Shown: positions 9,125 to 19,244 of the stretch, piece after piece
Layout of the letters: every line of letters begins with the position of its first letter
Numbering within the stretch: the first letter of the stretch is position 1
Source of the DNA: Diabrotica undecimpunctata
Taxonomy: Eukaryota > Arthropoda > Insecta > Coleoptera > Chrysomelidae
DNA length: 64,000 nt
Direction of reading: 5' to 3'
NCBI RefSeq assembly: GCF_040954645.1
Contig: NC_092804.1
Coordinates: 93,194,862-93,258,861 of the forward strand
Notes under the pieces: generated by a model
What the model saw: the letters and a program-made list of their open reading frames with translations, nothing else
Databases searched by the model: none
Told to the model about the DNA's origin: nothing
Made by a program: the position numbers and the translations under genes

Positions 9125-12100
9125 TTGAAATGTCGTGAAGATAGTGTATATGTAGATGGAGAAATAAATGGTAAAAAGCATACGTTGTTGGTGGATACCG
9201 GAGCGACCAGAACCATTATACGCCCGACAGTTATAAACAGCCGTAAGAAACTGTTACCAACGAGGTTGCGACTTCGGACCGCTACAGGTGAAAATGCCAA
9301 CATTCATGGAGAAATCCAGGTACAATTGGGAATTGGAGCAGAAAAGTTTGTCCATACTGTTATAGTTGCTGACATCGAAGAGGATGTTATATTAGGAATG
9401 GACGTAATGAATATGCATGGATTCCAATTGGATTTTAAGAATAAGGTAATCAAAGTTGGCAACGAGGAGGTATTTCTCCATCCACATAATGACAACACTG
9501 TGCAAGCAGCCATTAAAGAAGATACAGTCATGCCTGCGAGAAGCGAAACGATCATAGTAGCGCGGCTACAGGGAATTGTGGACTAAGGGAGACCTGTTAT
9601 GATGGAGCCTTGGAACCACGACGATGAGGTTGGTCATGGAATCGTAATTGGAAAGGAATTGGTGACTTCGGCTAAGGAAATCCCTGTGAGACTTATCAAT
9701 GTCAACGACTACCCAGTGACCACAAAGAAAGAGACAAAAGTAGGAACTTGTGTACCTGTGACATCCATAATCCGTCAGGCGACAACATCTGATAATTCCA
9801 ACGACAAATTCGACCAAATGGTTGCAGTTGCAGGACAGTCTCTGAATCAGATTGAGAAAAGGAAATTAAGGGAATTTCTTCGGCAGTATCGTGATATTTT
9901 CGTACCGAAAGGAGGAAAGACGGGAAGAACTACCGTTGTTAAGCATAAAATTGATACTGGTAATGCTAAGCCAATTCGTCAAACAGCTCGACGATTACCA
10001 CAGGCGAAAAGAGAGGAAGCTGAAACGATTGTTCAGGAAATGAAGAAAGACGGGGTGATAGAACCTTCTGCGAGCCCATGGGTCTCTCCGGTGGTCCTGG
10101 TTAAGAAGAAAGACGGAACGACAAGGTTCTGTGTGGATTACCGTTTGCTGAACAACGTTACCAAGAAAGATAGTTATCCTCTGCCTCGGATCGATGACAC
10201 ATTGGACACATTGGCTGGAAGTAAATTGTTTTCTACTTTGGATTTGAAGTCTGGATACTGGCAGGTAGAAATGGACCCAGTAGATAAAGAAAAGACAGCC
10301 TTCACCACAGGATCTAGATTGTGGCAATTCAACGTTATGCCATTTGGACTCTGTAATGCTCCTGCGACATTTGAGAGGCTTATGTAAAATGTGTTGAGAG
10401 GGTTATCTTGGAAAACATGCCTGGTTTACCTAGATGACATAATCGTCTTGGGGGAGACATTGGAAGATCATCTGAAGAATTTAGAAAACGTTTTTAATCG
10501 ACTTAAAGGTGCCCAATTGATGTTAAACCCCAAGAAGTGCCAGCTATTTCAAGGTAAAGTCTATTAACTGGGTCATATTGTCAGTAAAGGAGTGGCCGTG
10601 AATAAGGGAAAAATCGATTCCATTAAGGAATGATCGGAACCAACGGACAAACATCAAGTGAAAAGTTTTCTTGGACTATGTACTTACTACCGGAGGTTTG
10701 TTAAGAAGTTTGCAGATATTTCTAAGCCATTAACGCGACTTACAGAGGAAGCAAGAGATTACCGCTTATATACAGACTGCCAAAATGCCTTTGAGACCTT
10801 GAAAAAGCATTTAATCACAGCACCAATTTTAGGATATCCACTGCCAGAAGGAGAGTTCATCTTAGATACAGATGCAAGTAATGTGGGAATTGGAGGAGTA
10901 CTATCTCAGATTCAAGGAGGACAGGAACGAGTCCTTGGATATTTTAGTAAAGTTCTTTCAAAGCTTGAGCGGAATTATTGCGTCACGAGAAGAGAACTTC
11001 TAGCAGTAGTTAAATCAGTAGAGCACTTCTATCAATACCTCTATGGAGGGAAGTTTTTAATCCGAACCGACCATGCCGCCCTTAAGTGGTTGATGCAGTT
11101 TAAGAATCCAGAGGGTCAGATAGCCAGATGGATCGAACGACTCCAAGAATACGATTTCAAGATTGACCACCGGGCCGGAGTTAGCCACAGAAACGCTGAT
11201 TCTCTTTCCAGAAGGCCATGTCCAGCAGAGTGTTCCCACTGCAACAAAACGGAATCCAAGGAAGCAGCAGTGCTAAGAACAACGATGGTCAACGACGACT
11301 GGACGCCTACCAAGATAAAGGAAGAACAAGAGAGAGATCCAGTTGTCCAGAAAATTCGAAAATGGAAAGAGGAAAACCGTCGACCACCTTGGCAAGAAAT
11401 ATCAAACCTATGCTCAGTAGTTAAGACGTATTGGGCCCAGTGGGACTCATTTATCTTGGAAGATGGCTTGCTCAAACGAGTCTGGAAAATGATGACGGTT
11501 CAGAGAAGAGAAGACAGTTGGTGATCCCAAAGAGCAGAATAGCCGAAGTACTTCGTCAGTTACACGACAGTCCATCAGGAGGGCATTTTGGTGTAAAGAA
11601 AACCCTTCAGCGAATTCGGGAACGGTTTTATTGGATGAACAGTTCCGACGACGTAAAAGACTGGTGTAAGAAATGTACTATTTGTGCTACGAGTAACGGG
11701 CCTTACCGAAAAAGGAGAGCTCATATGAGACAATATAATGTTGGAAGCCCGTTTGAAAGAATAGTTTTGGACATCGCTGGTCCATTTCCAGAAAGTGAAA
11801 ATGGAGGCAAGTACATGTTGGTAGTAATGGATTACTTCACTAAGTGGGTCGAGATTTACGCACCTCCAGACCAGAAGACCGATCTCGATCTATATCAGCC
11901 GATTTGGAGTGCCTTTGGAGATCCATAGTGGCCAAAGAAGGAACTTCGAAAACAATCTATTCCAAGGAAGATGTGATAGACTAAGCATGAAGAAAACAAG
12001 AACTACCGCGTATTATCCGCAATCGGATGGTATGGTAGAACGAATGAATAGGACAGTTGGCAAGTATTTGACAAAGATGGTGTCCGATCATCGGCGAGAC

Positions 12101-12415
12101 TGGGACCAATATCTTCCGTTCTTCACAATGGCCTACAAATCTGCTGTTAAGGAATCAACAGGCCAGACACCAGCCCGAGTCCTATTCGGACGCGAAATGC
12201 GACTACCTTGTGATCTAGAGTTTGGGTGTCGACCTGAAGAAGATGTAGCAGGTGAAGATTATGTGATCGAATTACGAAGAAGAATGGACGATGTACATGA
12301 GTTGGTCCGTTCCCACCTTCAGATCGCTGGCGACCGAATGAAGAAACGGTACGATACACAAGCCGAAAAGGATTGCTTTAAGAAGAACGACAAAGTCTGG
12401 CTCTATAATCCCTAG
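9125..12415 (+). pseudogene. Gypsy pol: protease, reverse transcriptase, RNase H, integrase
   Basis: The protease has LLVDTGATRTIIRP (9187-9230). RT blocks include FCVDYRLLNN, FSTLDLKSGYWQVEM and MPFGLCNAPATFERLM, with the catalytic YLDDIIV following an in-frame TAA at 10385-10387. Further stops are at about 10571 and 10632. RNase H (10658-11215) has LDTDASNVGIGGVL, TRRELLAVV and RTDHAALKWL. A frameshift near 11490 leads into integrase, with an H2C2 zinc domain (GGHFGVKKTL..CKKCTIC) and the core DIAGPFP and MDYFTKW. Around 11880-11945 the core has lost sequence, and the second catalytic Asp region reads HSGQRRNF, so the aspartate is replaced. A TAG at 12413 ends the integrase tail. The element cannot transpose. 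Confidence 0.93.
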
Positions 12416-12439
12416 AAGCGAAAACGTTGTTCTCCCAAA

Positions 12440-13102
12440 TTGCAGCAGTTTTGGGAAGGTCCATACCTCATTATGGAGAAAATCAACGATGTCATCTACC
12501 GAATAAGCAAGATTCCGAGGGGAAAGCCCATGATAGTACACCATAACCGGCTGGCGTCTTTCGAAGGTGACCAAGACGTAGATGAAGAAGTGGAAGTAAA
12601 CCAAGTCCAAGATGTGTCTGACCTCACGTTAGAGGAATTCATAGGTGCCTATGGAGGTACCGGTAAAGCAAGACATGGTGTTACCACTGAAGAAAAGCAA
12701 GATCTACTAGCGCTCCCCGATGACTACTCGCTGGCCCTTACCATCCCGGCCAGTATCAAAGACGCACCAGGGTTGGCATCCGTCTTTCGAAGGAAGTTCG
12801 GTCGAGTTGCAGAACTACAATGCCAAGTGCCAGCTCCTGGGAAAGCCTTGAAACTCCAAGAAGCATCACGTTATCTTTTCTACCTGGTAACAAAAGACAC
12901 TGCCCGTGACCAACCTACCTACCGAGATGTATGGGAAGCCTTACTTCAATTGAGAGAGCACGTACTACAGTCCGACGTGCAAAAGTTAGCCATGCCAAAG
13001 TTAGAGTGCCGCCAATTAGATTGGAGGGTTATCCGAAGTATGGTGGAGATCTTTAAAGACACCGAAGTCCAGGTGTTAGTCTGTTGCAATCCGCATAGTT
13101 AG
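12440..13102 (+). pseudogene. Integrase tail plus TARG1/OARD1-like macrodomain (Pol C-terminus)
   Basis: Residues 1-40 are the Gypsy integrase C-terminal 'FWEGPYLIMEKINDVIYRI..IVHHNRL' module. Residues about 88-217 match the small macrodomain fold of terminal ADP-ribose protein glycohydrolase (OARD1/TARG1). Visible parts are SVFRRKFGRVAEL, RYLFYLVTKDTARDQPTYRD, EALLQLREHVLQ, KLAMPKLEC, LDWRVIRSMVEIFKDTEVQV and a closing CCNP. The Lys of FYLVTK is at the place of the TARG1 catalytic lysine. The N-terminal nucleotide loop (usually AHC..D..M..GIA) is altered to LTIPASIKDAPGLA. The GCGLDGLxW loop carrying the second catalytic residue is shortened to ECRQLDW. ADP-ribose removal by the ancestor is inference; this copy is probably inactive and lies downstream of a stop at 12413. 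Confidence 0.82.
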
Positions 13103-13231
13103 TGGTGCGGAGAGAAAACCGTCCCTTGTCATTTTTATACAACTGGAAGTTGTAAAAGAGGGTCCAGTTGCCGATACCTGCATACCGTTCCAGTTCCAGT
13201 CCCGACAAGGTTCCAGGAGGAACCATCTTTT

Positions 13232-13244
13232 AAGAGGGGGGCAA
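13232..13244 (+). other. Polypurine tract of the Gypsy element
   Basis: AAGAGGGGGGCAA lies directly before the 3' LTR start TGTTAC at 13245, the expected place for plus-strand priming. Confidence 0.8.
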
Positions 13245-13655
13245 TGTTACCATAAATAATGACGTGTCATATGACTCAAAACTGTAAACATATTTATTGC
13301 TAATATATTTTCTGTTCTAGTTATTTCGGCGCTCAGTTAAACCACTTTCAGCCGTCGACCAACCTCTAGTCCCTTCGCCGAAAGACCGGTCTATTCGATG
13401 GGATCCCGTTCTAATGGAGAAGGTCATCGATCCTTCTAGATAACGGTATTTTATATATAAATGGGACATTTTATTTAAGGAGAACAGTTAGTTTCTGAAG
13501 ATCGCGCCGCGTTTTTTAAAATGTAACGCCCGTAAATTGTATAATTGTTCGTGTAAGATAGATTAGTAATAAAGACTTTAATAAATTTTTAAGTGTTATA
13601 AATAGAACCTTTAATAATGAAAACAATAAATTAGAAGAATAATAAAAACATAACA
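13245..13655 (+). repeat. 3' LTR of the Gypsy element
   Basis: Begins TGTTACC and ends CATAACA, 411 bases. It shares the CRE-like/AP-1 pair and the end sequence with the 5' LTR but differs strongly in the middle. The two LTRs are therefore old, or the element was assembled by recombination between subfamilies. Confidence 0.78.
13260..13278 (+). promoter_or_regulatory. CRE-like/AP-1 site pair in the 3' LTR
   Basis: TGACGT (13260-13265) and TGACTCA (13272-13278), the same order and spacing as at 7265-7283 in the other LTR. Confidence 0.5.
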
Positions 13656-14215
13656 ATATTTTTAAATTCGTTGAGGAATTCTGTAAGTTTATTTGGAAGG
13701 TCTGAATTATTGTTGTTGTCTTCTCTAGGTACAGGAATGCTGCTTGTTATATTTTTGTTTTTCGAATTTACTAGGTCTTTATATATAGCACATCCTTTAT
13801 AGTTTGCTGGATGATTGCCATTACATAAGGCACATGTTGCTGGTGTGTCGCGTGCTTTTTTTGCAGGTTTTTGTGTCATTTGATCCACCGCATTTAACAC
13901 AGGCGAATGGCCTCAGGCAGTAACTTTTTGAGTGCCCGTATTTTGACACCTTGTGCATTGCACTATTGCTAGGTGGTTCTAGTGTTATTATGCAGTTTCG
14001 TAGGACTTGCAGGTTAAATATGTTTTTGTTGTTTTCATTTGGCTCTATATCGACAAAGAATAAGGGCAATGGTTCTTTGGTAACTCTAAGTCTAACATTA
14101 ATTATGTTGCGAACTTTAAAACCCTTGTGATGACTAGTTAAAAAACCAACTGCCAAACGTAGATTTTTCCTGGTCAATTCCCAAGTACTTCTTTGATGTT
14201 GACTCTTCAAGGTTA
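13656..14215 (-). pseudogene. LINE ORF1 (Gag-like) relic with CCHC knuckles
   Basis: The minus strand shows WELTRKNLRLAVGFLTSHH, NVRLRVTKEPLPLFFVDIEP and LQVLRNCIITLEPP. These are followed by zinc knuckles in two frames: CVKCGGSNDTKTC (about 13875-13915) and CALCNGNHPANYKGC (about 13800-13845). This is the PRE_C2HC/CCHC-type ORF1 of Jockey/I-group LINEs. One frameshift splits the knuckles. The 3' end is cut by the Gypsy LTR at 13655. It lies downstream of the ORF2 relic at 14216-17437 in transcriptional order, the reverse of a normal ORF1-ORF2 layout, so it is probably a separate copy or a rearranged one. Confidence 0.75.
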
Positions 14216-17200
14216 CTTAGTGTTACCCTGGCAAGTTTACATCCTTTCCCTTCTTCCCATCTTTTTACGGTTTGCATATGGGAGTGACATTTGACAATTT
14301 CCGCGATTGTTGTAGTTGATCAACCAAATAGATCCCCAGGTCCTAAGAGTCTTAGGCCTGCCGCCTTCCTAGATAATTGGTCAGCAATGCGGTTGCCTTT
14401 ATTCCTATTGTGTCCTTTAACTCACCTCAGGATGATGGTATTACCATCCGAAGCTTGAGTTAGTGACTCGTGACACTCCATTACTAAACCTGATGTGACA
14501 CGTGGTCTATTCAAGGTTAGTAGCGCTTGTCTGCTATCTGTGCAGATCATTATAGTTTTCCCTGCTATACCTTTTTGGGTTATCTCTTTTGCGGCTATGG
14601 AGATACCAGTCAGTTCTGTCTGAACTACGCTGGCATTTTTGCCCATACCCCACTTTATTCTTAGGTTCAGTGATCTGGAGTATATCCCGCATCCTGAGCT
14701 TTCTTTCATTTTGGAGCCATCGGTGTATATGCAATAGGCATTTGCCACGTTTGTCTCCATACACTGTCTTGTTTCAATTTTATAGGGTTTGTTAAAGACA
14801 AACTTTGGTTCAATTGAGTCGCAGCTTGCCTGTAGAAGTGGTAACGCATCCAGCTCTCCCCGCCAGAAACGAGTTTCGAATTGTCCCATTCCTACATCAA
14901 GGTTTGCACCAGCTGAGCGCAGTCGCATCATTATCACTAGCGCCACCTCTTTGACATATATACCTAGAGGCGTGATGCCAATGATCAACTCCATTGCAGT
15001 AGTTGGTGTTGTTTTGATGGCACCTGTTATATTTATGCAAGCCATCCGCTGAATATGGTTTAGTTTGTTAATCGCTGTTGCCTGTAGCACTTTTGGTACC
15101 CAAGCAATAGCTCCGTAAGTTAGCATTGGCCTAATAACAGCGGTGTAGACCCAGGCGATCACCCTGGGCGTGAGGCCCCAGGTGCTGCTCATAGGCAATA
15201 TATGCTCTTTTAGCTCTACCATCTAAGTGTGAGTTCCATGTTAACTTCCTGACAAGGGTAATACCAAGGTACTTCACCTCGTCAGAAAAATTTAGACTGT
15301 AGTTTAGAATCCTTGGGGGTATTAAGCCCGTGATTCTTCTTTTCCTGGTAAAGAGGACCATCTCTGTTTTCTTAGGATTTATAGATAATGAGTGTTCCTT
15401 GCACCATGTTTCTATTAGTCGAAAAGCAACTTGTGATCTCTCACATAGTGTGTTCTTAAACTTACCGCTTTGCAGGACAGCAATATCGTCTGCATAGGCT
15501 ATTATGTAGAAACCGTTGCTGCTGAGTTGGTCAACCAGGGTATCTAGAACTATGTTCCAGAGTAGTGGTGATAGCACCCCTCCCTGTGGACACCCCCTCG
15601 TAACCATGCCTCTAACAGAAATGTCTTCTACATTTATGCTTATTGCTCTATTAGAGAGCATACTGAATATCCATTCGCTTATGGCCAGGGGAACATTCCT
15701 GACGTTGAGCTGTTGGGTGATAGTTGGGAATGTGGTTTTATCAACCGCTCCCTCAATGTCTATGAATATACCTAGGGTGGATTCTTTATTATCCAGCGAT
15801 CTTTCAATTCTTCCCACTACATAATGCAGTGCAGAATCGGTAGATCTTCCCGAAGTATATGCATGTTGATTTGGGTGAAGTGGGTTATGAACCAGAACTT
15901 CATCCCTTATGTACCTCTCGCATAGCCTTTCCATCGTTTTCAACAGAAAGGATGTTAGGCTAATTGGTCGGAAAGCCTTTGGTAGGGTGTAGTCCATCCT
16001 ACCTGCTTTTGGTATGAAGACCACACGTACCTCTCTCCACTTCCCAGGAATATACCTCAGAACCAAAGAGGCTCTGAATATTTCCACGGAGGTACGGCAG
16101 AAGGATATCCAGTCCCCACCGTAGTAGGGCTGGATATATGCCGTCAGGCCCTGGTTATTTGAAAGGGGTGAAGCAGGATATGGCCCATTTTACCTTTTCC
16201 TCATTAATCATTGTTCTGGCGAGATGCCAGTCGTTTGTTGAGGGTATGATTGCTTCTTCCATCCGGTTTGGTGCTGTTGAGACACTAGAACCGGGAAAGT
16301 GTGTTTTCATCAGGACCTCAGCACTTTCGCGAAGGTTGGAAGTTTTGTTCCCATCTTCCTTCGTTAGTATGCCGACATGCCGATGTGGGTCCTTTGAGAG
16401 CGCTTTTTGTAGCCTGGAAGTATGCGGGAAATCTTTGATTTCCTCACAGAAGGTTCACCAAGCAGCTCTTTGTCTTTGTCTGCAGACTTTTTTAAACTCT
16501 CTGAGATTTGATTGATAAGAATCCCAATTATCTTTGAGTTTGGTGCGTTTCGCTCTATTAAAAGCTGTTCTTTCTATCTTTCTAAGGTGTTCCAATTCAG
16601 TGCACCACCAAGAGTTGGTTTTGCGACTTTCTTGGACCATTCTTATTTGACAGGATTTTTTATAAGCATAACTTATTTTGTTTTGGATAGATACCGTATA
16701 CCTTTCCAATTCTGTATTAGTTCCTGGAGTTGAAGCCTTTTCATTCCGCAGAGCATCTTCTAAGAGTCGGTTGTAGAGTTCCACATCCGTCCTCCTAGGG
16801 TCGCGCGATTTGATAAGGCTTTTTTCCAGACTAATATTATAGGTTAGCCAGCGGTGGTCAGACATAGAAATATCCTCCGATACCTGCCAGTTTATTCGAT
16901 ATTTCAGCTGTTGCCAGCGTGATATCTATGACTGTTTGGCTATGAACATTAATAAAGGTACGTTCGGTGCCCTTATTTAAGATATACAAATCTTTTATAA
17001 TAATATAGTCATAAAGAGACTTACCTCGAGCATTGTTGCCTCTGCTGCCCCAGCCTAAGTGGTGAGAGTTCGAATCGCAGCCGATAATAAGTTCTACCTT
17101 CTGACTGAGACAATGGTCTACCAGATCTTCCATGTCCCTTGTTGGTGGTAGGGTGGCTGCATCTGAGGGTAGGTAGACTGATGCTAGTATCAACTCTCTA

Positions 17201-17437
17201 TTTTTGCCCTTTCCCCATGGGCACTTCACTTTAACCGCAGTTACGTCTGAGGTGCAAAACTGCGCCATGGGGGAGGCTTTGATTTTTCTGGGAACATATA
17301 TTGCTGTTCTCGGTTGTTGATTGCTTGGTAAGCTGAAAATTTGACCGTTTAGGAAATTAGACCAGTTATTTTGGTCTTATTTATCCAAGGTTCTTGGATT
17401 AGTGCTATTGCATCCTCCGTTACATCCAGGCCATGGT
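14216..17437 (-). pseudogene. LINE ORF2 copy 1: endonuclease, reverse transcriptase, RNase H
   Basis: In minus-strand order: an APE endonuclease starting at GLDVTEDAIALIQEPWI (about 17390-17435), then LILASVYLPSD, ELIIGCDSNSHHLGWGS and VIDITLAT, then the linker and the RT. The RT has KAFRPISLTSFLLKTMERL, NQHAYTSGRSTDSAL, a GIFIDIEGAVDK palm strand, TRGCPQGGVLSPLLWN and the catalytic IIAYADDIAVL. The RNase H has AYCIYTDGSKM, QTELTGIS, CTDSRQALLTL and GHNRNKGNRIADQLSRKAAG. RNase H presence and sequence point to an I/LOA/R1-type LINE. There are breaks at a stop near 17340, a gap at about 16450, a frameshift near 15190 and a stop near 14420. The element is 5'-truncated at about 17437. The copy at 40763-42197 is the same family at high identity. 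Confidence 0.9.
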
Positions 17438-18084
17438 TGGCCATTATTATCAAATCCTAATAAGTTCCCCGAAGGGAACATATTTCTTTTGTATGTTTCA
17501 CCAATCACTTAGTTTTTGTTACTTTTCACTTTCATAATTTTTTCATGCTGATAAGATAATTACTAGTTAATTAGGTAGTTTTACGATAAAGAAGTTCTCT
17601 AGCGTTTTGAATGTCGGTACATGTTCGCGCTTCGAGAATCAGATTGCTACTTTATTTTACTATCAACTCATATCGAAAAAGAAGTACAACCGTAAATTGA
17701 AATACAAAATGTAGTTCACAAGGATATCTGCTTATGGGAGGGATATCGGTCACAAAATTGGAGAAGAAAACAAAGGGATCTTCTTTCTCAATCCTTTATT
17801 AAAAAGGTTTCATATGTAAATCCATACACATCATCAGTTCATTTAAAAGTAAATCGATATGCTTACAACTATAGACAAAATTACACAGAATAACTTACAA
17901 AGAATTTTCAGCTATCAATATGATGGAAATGAAGTATAAAAAAAGTTCAACTCATGAACCGTAGATGTAAACGTTCAATGTTGTTTTGAAGAAAAAACAG
18001 AAGTTTTGTGTTCTGAATTGTTTAAATCAGAGGCAATTGCAGAAACATATTTTTTTTTTATCAGAGTGCCCAAAGCAACCTGAT
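17438..18084. other. AT-rich spacer, no gene seen
   Basis: No coding signal. A 16-base hairpin GTTCCCCGAAGGGAAC lies close to the LINE 5' junction (about 17463-17478). The stretch around 17795-17860 resembles untranslated sequence of Penelope-like elements, but this is only an impression. Confidence 0.35.
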
Positions 18085-18998
18085 AGATGATTATAGGAGA
18101 AACATCTTGTTCTAGACAGAGCAGAAAGGATTGTGGCAAATTCAGACAAACAGAACCGCACTTAAAGGAAGCTTTAACCAGAACAATATACAAAATGGAT
18201 GCGGCTAATATTTTTTCTCATGTTCAAAAGGACATTCTCTCATGTTCAGCAACGACACTTGATGATTTCTTAAAACCCATAATTTTAAGTAGAAAACTAT
18301 AGACAAGCGCCAAACACTAATGGAAAGTACTAGAATAATTTCTTTAAGAAAGTTATATAAGACAGATAACTGAGTATCGAAAAATGAAACGAAATATTGT
18401 TTATTTAGATGAGATCTGGTGTGATACTCATGACAAGACAGAGAATTATAATTTTACACTGCGGTAGAGAAAATAAATGGATCGAAGATGTATTATTAAT
18501 ATCTGCAAAAAAAAATTAAAGGCGCGTCTCTATATTATCATGAGGATATGGAAAGATTAATTTTTGAATCATGGTTTGAAAAATCTCTTCTTCCGAGATT
18601 ACCTAAATATAGTGTGATTATCATGGAGAACGCATCATATCATTCAAGATTAATGAGAAAATTCCAAATATTACTTGAAACAAGTTACAAATTCAAGAAT
18701 TTTTATTTGAGAAAGATTTGTACTTTGAGGCCATCCAGGCAGTTATTATTGTACATTGAACCCAATAGAGTTAATACGGACTCAACTTGAAGGAAATATA
18801 AGAAGAAGAAACGTGGCTCCTAAATTTTCGTCTACTGTTCTCCAGTTAATTAGAAGAGAAGTCACAAAGATCATGGCAAACAACTGGAAAAAAATCGCAG
18901 TGGAAAATGACTATGTTAAATATTTACCAGCATTAACCAAATTAAGTATAAATTTAGAAGATACGAGTGATACTAGTTATAACAGTGATTCTGAGTAG
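18085..18998 (+). pseudogene. Tc1/mariner-superfamily (DDE_3) transposase relic
   Basis: The pieces in order are a 5' segment with SCSATTLDDFLK (about 18235-18285), IVYLDEIWCDTH (about 18395-18430), HEDMERLIFESWFEKSLLPR, YSVIIMENASYHS (about 18610-18650), NPIELIRTQLEGNIRRRN (about 18757-18810) and a C-terminal helix region ending at 18998. These match the DDE_3 core, with the first Asp in LDE and the third acid in NPIE. The second catalytic position reads Glu in MENASYH where Asp is usual. Frame breaks lie near 18300, 18460 and 18755. No terminal inverted repeats were identified. Confidence 0.78.
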
Positions 18999-19244
18999 AT
19001 TAGTAAGTACTTACTTCGAATTAGGTGTTAGTTGAAACCTTCATTTTTATTGTAATTGTAGATATTCTCGTTTTGCTTATACATCTTTGAAAATAGGGTA
19101 CAAACACACTTCATGATAAAACAAAAACGTTCAAAGTATTTAATTTAAAATAGTCAAAGTACAGGTTAGGTTATTATAAAATACCTGCTAGATATATAAA
19201 AAAAATGTTCATAAAGTTTTAGACCTCTTACCCATTTTAAAATT

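Larger units (their letters stand above)
7250..13655 (+). mobile_element. Ty3/Gypsy LTR retrotransposon with SAP-Gag and C-terminal macrodomain
   Basis: A 6.4-kb element with LTR-like ends at 7250-7679 and 13245-13655. Internally it has gag (SAP, coiled coil, CCHC), protease, RT, RNase H, integrase and a terminal macrodomain, then a polypurine tract. It is inactive. There is a frameshift in an A run in gag (about 8447), in-frame stops in RT (10385, 10571, 10632), a frameshift before integrase (about 11490), a damaged integrase core (about 11880-11945) and a stop at 12413. The two LTRs are strongly diverged. The sequences outside are unrelated relics (piggyBac on the left, LINE ORF1 on the right), and no clear target duplication remains (ctat versus atat). 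Confidence 0.93.
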
